Positions 36,516-43,898 of a stretch of 64,000 nt of DNA are shown here, piece after piece (position 1 is the first letter of the stretch; every line of letters starts with the position of its first letter). The translations under genes were made by a program, and so were the position numbers. The notes beneath the pieces are model-generated. The model saw nothing but the letters and a program-made list of their open reading frames with translations, was not told where the DNA came from and searched no databases. This stretch comes from Amycolatopsis lurida (GTDB lineage Bacteria > Actinomycetota > Actinomycetes > Mycobacteriales > Pseudonocardiaceae): positions 4,061,501 to 4,125,500 of the forward strand of contig NZ_FNTA01000004.1 of assembly GCF_900105055.1 (NCBI RefSeq), written 5' to 3'.

Positions 36516-37823
36516 ATGGCGAAGCGGCCGCCCAGTTTTCTGGTGACGTTGCTGCGTCGTGGCGCGCCCGCGCTGGCGACGGCGACGAGCGAGCTGTCGG
36601 ACGAGGTCGGTGACCCGACCCCGATGCGCGCGCTCCGGCGGATCCAGCACATGTCGGGCCCCATCGACACGGCCCATCGCGACACCCTGCTGCTCAGAGC
36701 CGCCCGCTACGTCGCCCTCGTCCCGCTGGTCTACCGGCTCTTCGCGGTGCCCGGCGCGTTCGGCGTCTACGTCTCCACGCACGGCATGATCGGGATCGGG
36801 CCGGTCGGGCTGGTGGCGCTCGGTTCGGTCGGGCTCTCGCTGTACGGCATCCGGTGGATGCTGCGCTCGGCGCCGTTCCGCCCGCAGTTCGCGGCCCGGT
36901 TGCTGGCGATCGACCTCGTGTTCACGCTGCTCGCGCCGCTCGCGGTCGGGGCGCTGGTGCCGGCTTCGGTCTTCACCGAGGCGATGGCGATCCCCGGCAA
37001 GCACCTGCTCGGCGAGGTCGCGCTGCTGGCGCTCGCGCTCGGCATGCCCGCGGCGGCGGCTCTCGCTGTCGGCAGCTTCCCGGTGCGGATGCTCGCGTCC
37101 TTGCTCGGCACCGGCCAGGCCGCGCCCGGCGACGCCATGGCCACCTTCCCGTCGATCCTCGGCGTCCTCTTCACCGCCAGCGGCGCCCTCGTCCTGATCG
37201 GGCTCGGCACGCGGCTGGCCCTCGCGTACGGCATCCGCAACGGCCGGATCGCCGAACGCGCCCGCCAGCACCGGATGCTGCACGACTCCGTCCTGCAGAC
37301 CCTCGAAGCGATCGCGCTGGCCAACAAGGGCGACCCGGTCGCGCGGCTCGCCGAGGTGCAGCGGCTCGCGCGGGCGCAGTCGATGGAACTGCGCCGGACG
37401 ATCGAGAGCGAGGCCTCGGAACGGTCGGAGGCCGGTTCACGGCCGTTGGGCGAGAAGCTCGCTTCGCTGGCGGCGGAGATGGCGCGAGACGGGCTGCGCG
37501 CCCAGCTCGTGATCGCCGAACTCGACGACGACACGCTTTCGGAGGTCCGGCAGATCGCCATCCGCGACGCCGTCCGCGAGTCCCTGCGCAACACCCTCAA
37601 ACACGCCGGGACGGACAAGGTCGTCGTCCGGGTCGAGGAGCAGGAAGGCGGTGTCGCGGTGATCACCCGCGATCACGGTGCCGGATTCAGCATCGACTCC
37701 CGGCCCGCCGGTTTCGGGATCAGCGAGTCCATCACCGCCCGGCTGAACGAGGTCGGCGGGACCGCCAGGGTGGAGTCGGCTCCGGGCAATGGCACCAGAG
37801 TCACCCTTTGGGTGCCTTTCTGA
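36516..37823 (+). CDS. orphan sensor histidine kinase (NarL/DesK type)
   Basis: The 435-residue protein has about five or six membrane segments (about residues 55-230), so it likely senses a membrane or envelope signal. The dimerisation/phosphoacceptor motif is RQHRMLHDSVLQTLEAI (His in LHD). The ATP-binding domain shows RESLRNTLKHAG (N-box) and DHGAGFSIDSRPAGFGISES (G-boxes), ending GTRVTLWVPF. The ATG at 36516 has AGGGGGA upstream. An ATG or alternative 24 bases earlier is less supported. No response regulator is adjacent. The methyltransferase gene follows after 16 bp. Confidence 0.85.
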   Translation: MAKRPPSFLVTLLRRGAPALATATSELSDEVGDPTPMRALRRIQHMSGPIDTAHRDTLLLRAARYVALVPLVYRLFAVPGAFGVYVSTHGMIGIGPVGLVALGSVGLSLYGIRWMLRSAPFRPQFAARLLAIDLVFTLLAPLAVGALVPASVFTEAMAIPGKHLLGEVALLALALGMPAAAALAVGSFPVRMLASLLGTGQAAPGDAMATFPSILGVLFTASGALVLIGLGTRLALAYGIRNGRIAERARQHRMLHDSVLQTLEAIALANKGDPVARLAEVQRLARAQSMELRRTIESEASERSEAGSRPLGEKLASLAAEMARDGLRAQLVIAELDDDTLSEVRQIAIRDAVRESLRNTLKHAGTDKVVVRVEEQEGGVAVITRDHGAGFSIDSRPAGFGISESITARLNEVGGTARVESAPGNGTRVTLWVPF

Positions 37824-37839
37824 CGGTAAACAGGAGAAC

Positions 37840-38691
37840 ATGAAGAAAACGGACGTCCTGGCCGAAGCGCTCGCCGCGTACCGCGACGGTGACCGGGCCA
37901 CGGCAGCGGACCTCGCCGAGCGTGCCGGATCCACGCTCGGCCGCGAGCTGCACCGGTACTTGACCGAAGGCGGCGGCGGAGGTGTGTACGACCAGCCCGC
38001 CGCGTTCACGGCGTTCATCCGCGGCGGCGGGAACGTCAAGCTCTACCGGCAGCTCAGCACCATGCTCGCCCGGCGTTACGGCAGCGTCGGTTCGCTGCTC
38101 GACCTCGGCTGCGGCGACGGGCTCGCCGTCGTCCCCGCCCTCGAACAGGCGGATCGGCAGCCGGGCCGGATCGACCTGGTCGAGCCGTCGAGGGCGCTGC
38201 TCGCGGAAACGCGGAAGCAGCTCGACGGCACGCACGGCCTGCACACCTGGGACGCCACCGCGCAGGAGTTCCTCGCCCGCGACGACGACCGGCAGTGGCA
38301 GCTGACGCAGTCGACCTTCGCGCTCCAGTCGATTCCGACCGGCGAGCGCACCGAGGTCCTGCGTGCGCTGCGCCCGCGCACGTCGTGCCTGGTGCTCGCC
38401 GAGTTCGACGTGCCCGAATACGACGAAGGCTCTCCCGAGTACCTGCTTTCCCTGGTCACCCGCTACGAACGCGGGATCTCGGAGTACGGCAAGGAGGCGT
38501 CGCTCGTGGCGCAGGGGTTCCTGCTGCCGATCCTGCTCGGCCTGGTCAAACCCGGCGCGGACCGCACGAACTGGGAGCAGCCCGCCACCGATTGGGCTTC
38601 GCAGCTGAAGGAAGCGGGTTTCACCGGCATCCGGATCGAGCCGCTCGCGGACTACTGGTGGTCGCCCGCGGTGCTGATCACCGCTTCCTGA
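37840..38691 (+). CDS. SAM-dependent methyltransferase (class I)
   Basis: The 283-residue protein has an N-terminal helical region, then motif I LLDLGCGDGLAVVPAL (about residues 86-101), the acidic end of strand 2 (IDLVEPS), and a motif IV-like STFALQSIP. The C-terminal lobe ends SPAVLITAS. The ATG at 37840 has AGGAG four bases upstream. It probably shares an mRNA with the histidine kinase. The substrate is unknown. Confidence 0.82.
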   Translation: MKKTDVLAEALAAYRDGDRATAADLAERAGSTLGRELHRYLTEGGGGGVYDQPAAFTAFIRGGGNVKLYRQLSTMLARRYGSVGSLLDLGCGDGLAVVPALEQADRQPGRIDLVEPSRALLAETRKQLDGTHGLHTWDATAQEFLARDDDRQWQLTQSTFALQSIPTGERTEVLRALRPRTSCLVLAEFDVPEYDEGSPEYLLSLVTRYERGISEYGKEASLVAQGFLLPILLGLVKPGADRTNWEQPATDWASQLKEAGFTGIRIEPLADYWWSPAVLITAS

Positions 38692-38698
38692 GTGCGGT

Positions 38699-38778
38699 CA
38701 CGCGAGTTACGGCTCCAATCACGGACGGCTCGCCGTGGAAGCCCGCCACCACACGGCAGCGGAGCCGGAACTCGCGTG
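38699..38778. terminator. large hairpin between convergent genes
   Basis: CACGCGAGTTACGGCTCC (38699-38716) is complementary to 38761-38778 at 17 of 18 positions. The 44-nt loop contains a further CACGG/CCGTG stem. It sits between the rightward methyltransferase and the leftward end of the toxin island, so it can act as a bidirectional terminator. A T-run is absent on both sides. Confidence 0.6.
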
Positions 38779-38796
38779 TCTGGGACCTCGGCGCGG

Positions 38797-40725
38797 CTAC
38801 TGGACGCGGGAAAGCGCGCCGGTTTCGAGGTGCTGGGCGATCGGCCGGGGCAGCACGTAGGCCACGGCCCCGCCCGGGGTCCCGTTCCACGGCGCGGTGA
38901 TGCCGGTGACCACGCGCAGCGGCCGCACGACGCGGTACAGACGGCGCTCGCGTTCGCGGTCCGCGGCCAGCGACGTCTCGATGAACCGCGCCGACTCGGC
39001 GTGCACGAGGTTGCCGGTCTCGTTGCCGAACCGCTGCACCGTGGTGCCCGACGGCAGGACGACGATCCGCTTGCGGCGGAAGAAGTTCAGCGGCGGCTCG
39101 CCCCGCAGCGGCAGGATCGGCCAGTCGGCCGGGTTGTCGGACTCCTCGTTCGCGCCCACCGCGGCGCGCGCCGGGTACAGCAACAGGGTGCCGAGGAAGA
39201 AACGCGCCGCCTCTTCGAGTTTGGCGAACGCCACCGGCTCGTCCGTCGGCGGGCGAGAGACCTCCCAGCCGCTCTCGGTGCGGCGCAGGGTCCAGAGCCC
39301 CGGCTCCGGCACCGCGTTCGCGCCGATCCGGTAGGCCGTCGGCGCGACTCCGTGTTCGGCCAGCCGCTGGTACAGGACGTCCAGCACCTCGACGGCGCGG
39401 ATGTCGCGCGAGGGTTCGCCGTCGCGTTCGACGCGGGTGCGGGCGCTTTCGTCCGGCAGGTCCGCGGCGGTCTGCGGCGGCCGCGGCTTGCCGACGATCT
39501 CCGCCTCGGCGGTCGCCCGCACCAGCTCGCCGACCAGCGGCGGCCGGAAGCCGGCGGCCCGGATGTGCTCGATCAGCTCCGGCTCCGGCGGCACCCCGTA
39601 CTTGCGCAGGTAATGCGGCACGGCCGCGGGCCAGATCCACACGCCGTCGGTGTGGAAGGCGTTCGGCACGTCCGGCGGGCCGTTCGGGGTGAAGATGTCG
39701 GGCTGCGGACCCGGCCGGGTCAGCGCCACCGGCGAGCGGAAGAGGTAGTCCAGGACGCCGCGCATCAGGTCCGGCGGCACCGGCGGCCGGTTGACGACCG
39801 GTCGTTCGCCCTCGTTGTGCGCGTCGACGACCTTCGCGTGCCGGAACACGATGTCCAGCGGCAGTCCCGCCTTGGCCGAAAGCCAGGCCGGGACGTGCTT
39901 GGCGTCGCGCGGGTGGATCGCGAGCTCGGTCGCGTACGCGCGCGGCGACGGCTTCCCGCCCTCGTTCGGCGCCAGCCGCCAGGTCGGTTCCTGCTCGGCG
40001 TCGAAGTCGAAGTCGAAATTCGATTCCGCGTCGAGCGTGAAGGTGCCCTGGAACCAGGTGCCGGTCTCGGGCTGGTGCATCGCCGCGCGCAGCCGCGCGA
40101 ACAGCGAACCGAGCTCCGGCGGGGCCGCGATCGACACCGACACCGGGCCGTTGCCCTCGTCGCCGACCGAGCGGACCTCGAGTTCGGAGTAGTCGCCGAC
40201 CTGCCGGAACTGGGCGCCGACCCGCTGCCAGCCCGGCGGCAGCACCCGCAGCAGGGTCCGGCCGATGGCACGCAGCAGCGCGCCCTGGTCACCCGTGCCG
40301 ATCGCCGGCCGGGCTTCCGGCGTCTCGACGAAGTCGTGCCTGGTCTGCCACAACGCCGTCAGTCGCGACGACGAGGCGGTCGTCGAGAAGTCCGTCAGGC
40401 CCAGTTCGGCCGCGCGGGCCGCGTCCTCGCCCGCCCAGCGCAAGGTCAGGTCGCCACCGCCGGTGTTCGGCGCGATCTGGAAGTGCTCGTCGTCGAACCG
40501 GCCGTACGACTGGAGGCTGAAGGTCGCGCCGACCTCGCCGTTCAGCACGACCCTGGCCGGGCGGCCGTTCCAGTCGCGGTCGAAACCCTCGGGCGCCGCT
40601 TCCCCCGGCGGCGCGATGAGCAGCAGCGTGCCGTCTTCGGTCGACCGCTGGGCCGCGAAGACGGTGTCCCCCCAGACGGCGTACAGGCCATCCGGCCGCT
40701 CCGCCGCTTGAACCCGGTAACGCAC
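38797..40725 (-). CDS. TNT-domain protein 1 (NAD+ glycohydrolase-like C-terminus)
   Basis: The last of nine genes in the island has 642 residues, no signal peptide and no membrane helix. The central part shares TDGxWIW, VPHYLRKYG and VGKPRPP with TNT protein 2. The C-terminal 100 residues match the tuberculosis necrotizing toxin fold: VLPSGTTVQRFGNETGNLV, a YRVVRPLRV strand and PWNGTPGGAVAYVLPR. The TNT family normally shows FGQPGGGxQY here, so Gln residues tied to catalysis look replaced. The GTG at 40723-40725 is chosen, with GGGGAGGGG seven bases upstream. It may be an effector, or a partner or immunity protein built from a dead toxin fold. Confidence 0.8.
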   Translation of the reverse strand: MRYRVQAAERPDGLYAVWGDTVFAAQRSTEDGTLLLIAPPGEAAPEGFDRDWNGRPARVVLNGEVGATFSLQSYGRFDDEHFQIAPNTGGGDLTLRWAGEDAARAAELGLTDFSTTASSSRLTALWQTRHDFVETPEARPAIGTGDQGALLRAIGRTLLRVLPPGWQRVGAQFRQVGDYSELEVRSVGDEGNGPVSVSIAAPPELGSLFARLRAAMHQPETGTWFQGTFTLDAESNFDFDFDAEQEPTWRLAPNEGGKPSPRAYATELAIHPRDAKHVPAWLSAKAGLPLDIVFRHAKVVDAHNEGERPVVNRPPVPPDLMRGVLDYLFRSPVALTRPGPQPDIFTPNGPPDVPNAFHTDGVWIWPAAVPHYLRKYGVPPEPELIEHIRAAGFRPPLVGELVRATAEAEIVGKPRPPQTAADLPDESARTRVERDGEPSRDIRAVEVLDVLYQRLAEHGVAPTAYRIGANAVPEPGLWTLRRTESGWEVSRPPTDEPVAFAKLEEAARFFLGTLLLYPARAAVGANEESDNPADWPILPLRGEPPLNFFRRKRIVVLPSGTTVQRFGNETGNLVHAESARFIETSLAADRERERRLYRVVRPLRVVTGITAPWNGTPGGAVAYVLPRPIAQHLETGALSRVQ

Positions 40726-40765
40726 TATGTGTCCCCTCCCCAAGTTCCCCAAACCGGGGGTAAAT

Positions 40766-41854
40766 CTAGTGGGCCGGATAGCGGACGTACCACCGGTCGT
40801 CACCCGGGGCGTTCCCGCCGAACTCCGCGAGCGCGTCGTCCGCCAGCTGTCCGATCACTTCGCTCAGTTCCAGCTCCACGAGCCAGCTCGTCTCGAGCTC
40901 TTCCTCGCCGTACATGGCGCCGACGAGGTTGCCGCAGACCGAGCCCGTCGAGTCGCTGTCGCCGCTGTGGTTCACCGACGCGAGCAGCGCGACGTTCGGG
41001 TCCGTGGTGGTCAAGGCGACGTAAACCGACATGGAGAGCGCGGTTTCGCCGATGTTCCCCTGTCCGAGCGTCTCCAGCTTCTCCGGCGTCGGCGCCCCTT
41101 CCCCGGCCAGGGCGAGCGCCTGGTCGAGTGCGACACTCTGCTCCTCGTGTCCCGGGTACTTCTCCAGTTCGGCACGGGCGGTCGTGACGGCGTCGAGCAG
41201 CGGTTTCCCGCGCAGCAGTTCGTGCACGATCACCGCGAAAGCACCCGACGAGAGATACCCGCTCGGGTGACCGTGCGTCAGTGCCGCGCTCTCCGCGCCG
41301 AGCCGGAAGACCTCCGCGAGGTCGTCCGACCACAGGGCGACCGGCGCCGCGCGCATGATCCCGCCGCAGCCCTTCGAGTTGTTGACCGGCTTGTCCATGC
41401 CGGCGCGTACGCCGGTCTTGCCGTACGCCTCCAGCTCGCTGAAGCAGGTGAGGCCGGGCGCGCGACGGCTGAACAGCTCGCGGTTCGTGATCAGCCAGCC
41501 ATCCGGCTCCGGGCTCGTGTTCTCCGGGCCGCGTGCCCGCTCCCACGAGACGCCCTGCGTGTGCAGCCAGCGCTGGTAGGCCAGCTGCAAGGACTGTTCG
41601 ACGGGCTCGGTTCCGTGGTGGGCCCTGATCAGGCCTTCCAGGGTGAACAGCGTCATCTGGGTGTCGTCGGTGATCCGCCCGAGCCCGCCGTACGCCGGGA
41701 TCAGGCCGGTGATCCCGGCCGGTCCGGCGATTTCGCGGATGCGGTCGATCGAGTCGAACTCGGTCTTCGCGCCGAGCGCGTCGCCGAGCGCCCCGGCGTA
41801 CAGGCTGCCGCGCAGCCGCGACCTGGTCGCCGGATCCTGAAGCCACTCGCGCAT
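40766..41854 (-). CDS. ADP-ribosylglycohydrolase family protein, metal motifs intact
   Basis: The 362-residue protein has the full DraG/ARH fold. GALGDALGA is at residues 21-29 and the Mg-binding TDDT at 62-65. NNSKGCGGIMRAAP and HGHPSGYLSSG follow, and the second metal motif is GDSDSTG (D299, D301). Such enzymes remove ADP-ribose from modified Arg, other residues or small acceptors. It lies in one operon with a protein carrying two ADP-ribosyltransferase-like domains, so an antidote role is plausible (inference). It starts 4 bp after the preceding stop codon, and TNT protein 1 follows after 40 bp. Confidence 0.9.
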   Translation of the reverse strand: MREWLQDPATRSRLRGSLYAGALGDALGAKTEFDSIDRIREIAGPAGITGLIPAYGGLGRITDDTQMTLFTLEGLIRAHHGTEPVEQSLQLAYQRWLHTQGVSWERARGPENTSPEPDGWLITNRELFSRRAPGLTCFSELEAYGKTGVRAGMDKPVNNSKGCGGIMRAAPVALWSDDLAEVFRLGAESAALTHGHPSGYLSSGAFAVIVHELLRGKPLLDAVTTARAELEKYPGHEEQSVALDQALALAGEGAPTPEKLETLGQGNIGETALSMSVYVALTTTDPNVALLASVNHSGDSDSTGSVCGNLVGAMYGEEELETSWLVELELSEVIGQLADDALAEFGGNAPGDDRWYVRYPAH

Positions 41855-41858
41855 TTCT

Positions 41859-43898
41859 CTACTGATCTCCTCGTGGGTACCGGTTCGCGTCCCAGCGTCG
41901 CCGTTCTTCGGGCTCGCGGGGCAGGCCGAAGCGGTTGAAGTAGTAAAAGGCGTCGCCCGCCATGGCGTCGACGACGCCGAGGTCGGCGTACGCGGCGAGC
42001 CACGACTCCGGCAGACCGGGCACGGTGAGCCTGGCGCCCACCATCGCCCCGGTCAGCGCCGCGGTCACCGTGCCGCCGCGAGCGGCCAGCGCCAGCGCGG
42101 CTTCGGCGTCGTACCCGCGTTTGGCGGCGGCGAACAGGGCCCGGCCGAGCACCGAAAGCGGCGTCCTGCCGTCCCCGATGCTGTCGAACTGCTCGACGTC
42201 ATCGCCGTCGACCTCGTTCCGGAGGTCGAGCACGGTCTTGACCAGCTCCCCGACCTCGCCGCTGTACTCGTCGAAGCCTTCGAGGAAGTTCGCGACCGCC
42301 GGTTCGCCGTTCCGGGCGGCGAGCTGGGCGCGGAACACGTTCACCAGCAGTTCGGCGCCGTGGACGACCTCGTGTCCCGCCGCCGAGCCGACCAGTTCGC
42401 GGACGACCTTCATCGCGTAGAACGTGCTGTCAGCGGGCCCTTGCACCCCACCGGTCACCGTCGCGGCGAGCGCGGTCGCCAGCATGGCGGAGAACTCCGC
42501 GGGGGGCGGGCCCGCGCCTTCGGTGGCCTTGGCGACCCAGCCGTCCGGCCGTCCGCCCGCGGGCAGCGACGCCGGGATCTCGGGCTTGTCCGGGGTCGGG
42601 TCCAGGCCGCGGATCACCGATTCGGTGTGGAACAGCAGTTGCCTGGTCAGCCCGCCGAGGGCCAAGCCGTCGGCGGGATCGGCACCCGAGCCCAGCGCGT
42701 CTCCGAGGGCGAAGCCGACGTACGCGCCGAGAAGCCGCGGGTACGCGAAGCTGCCGACGGGGAGTGTCGGGTCGTAGAACTTCCCGAACGTCCAGGCGCT
42801 CGGGCGAGGTTCGCCGTTGTCGTAGAAGTGCGTCACGAGCCCGTTGGCGAACAGGTCTTCGGGCAATTCCGGCAGCGGACGGCCGTCGTGCTTCGCCCGG
42901 GAGCGCTCGAACGACAGCGTCGCGGCGCGCACGTAGCGGGTGAGCTCTTCGGCGCTCAGGGGGTAACCGTTGTCCCTGGCCTGGTCGACGAGGCTCCGCA
43001 GATTCGCGATGGCGGCGCCTTCGTACTCCCCGCTGAAGTACGCGGGGCGCCCGACGGACTCGGGGCGTTCGGTGCCTGCCGGGAGTTCGAGGTCGGCGAC
43101 CTGCCGCAGTGTTTCCGGGTAGACGTTGAAGGTCTCCGGACGGCCGGGGTTGACCAGCAGGCCGACTCCGGGATTGTCCTTGGCCCGCCGCAACAGCACG
43201 CGGGGCTGGACTCGCTGCCACATCGTGTACTCCGACGGCACCTGTGCCTCGGAGGTGTAGACGACGAACCGCGCGCCGGCGTCACCGAAGTCGCGGACCT
43301 GGAGGTGGCCGTCCTTCGCCGGGGCCAGGACGTCGAGGTCCAGCATCCAGTGGACGAATTCCTCCGGAGTGATCCACTCGACGCGAAGGTAGCCGAGCAG
43401 CGTCTCGACCGGGCTTTCCGGTGCCGGGCGGCCGGAGAACCGCGGCCCCGGCCGGTGCTCCGGGTTCGCGCGGACCGCGCCGGTCGGCTCGCCGAACAGC
43501 GTGTGCTGCTCCCAGCGCAGGATCGCCGCCTTCGGCACGGGCAGGCCGGGGACCGCGCCCGGGTCGAATTCCGGATCGACGACCTCCGCCCAACGGGTGA
43601 AAGCGTCGCTGTCGCCGCCCGCCGCCGAAACCGCCATCAGCTCCAGGTCGAGGCGGATCTCGCCGCCGTCGTCCGGGACGAAGGCGACCGGGCTGGGGAA
43701 CAGGCCGGCGCCGGGGTCGGTCCCGTCGAGCCAGCCGACGGTGTTGTAGGTGACGTTCCAGCCGTCGGTCGCGCGCACGACGTAGTCGCGGCGGACCCGC
43801 AACGCGCCGGTCCCCTCCCCGCCACGGCCCGCCAGCCACTCCTCGACGCGGCTGACGGCTTCCTCTTCGTTCATCGTCCCCATTCCAGAATCCGTCAC
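41859..43898 (-). CDS. YrhB-SseB-pseudo-ADP-ribosylglycohydrolase fusion 2
   Basis: This 679-residue paralog of the next gene upstream has three regions. A YrhB/Imm35-like domain (about 9-100) contains DGWNVTYNTVGWLDG and LFPSPVAFVPDDGGE. An SseB-like domain (about 165-280) contains ETLLGYLRVEWITPEEFVHW and VGLLVNPGRPETF. A degenerate ARH domain (about 395-660) starts YVGFALGDALG. Where active ARH has TDDT this reads GGLT, and where GDSD is expected it reads GGTV. The GTG at 43896-43898 overlaps the previous stop (GTGA); ATGs at 43883 and 43874 are alternatives. An immunity or binding role is inferred from YrhB. Confidence 0.8.
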   Translation of the reverse strand: MTDSGMGTMNEEEAVSRVEEWLAGRGGEGTGALRVRRDYVVRATDGWNVTYNTVGWLDGTDPGAGLFPSPVAFVPDDGGEIRLDLELMAVSAAGGDSDAFTRWAEVVDPEFDPGAVPGLPVPKAAILRWEQHTLFGEPTGAVRANPEHRPGPRFSGRPAPESPVETLLGYLRVEWITPEEFVHWMLDLDVLAPAKDGHLQVRDFGDAGARFVVYTSEAQVPSEYTMWQRVQPRVLLRRAKDNPGVGLLVNPGRPETFNVYPETLRQVADLELPAGTERPESVGRPAYFSGEYEGAAIANLRSLVDQARDNGYPLSAEELTRYVRAATLSFERSRAKHDGRPLPELPEDLFANGLVTHFYDNGEPRPSAWTFGKFYDPTLPVGSFAYPRLLGAYVGFALGDALGSGADPADGLALGGLTRQLLFHTESVIRGLDPTPDKPEIPASLPAGGRPDGWVAKATEGAGPPPAEFSAMLATALAATVTGGVQGPADSTFYAMKVVRELVGSAAGHEVVHGAELLVNVFRAQLAARNGEPAVANFLEGFDEYSGEVGELVKTVLDLRNEVDGDDVEQFDSIGDGRTPLSVLGRALFAAAKRGYDAEAALALAARGGTVTAALTGAMVGARLTVPGLPESWLAAYADLGVVDAMAGDAFYYFNRFGLPREPEERRRWDANRYPRGDQ

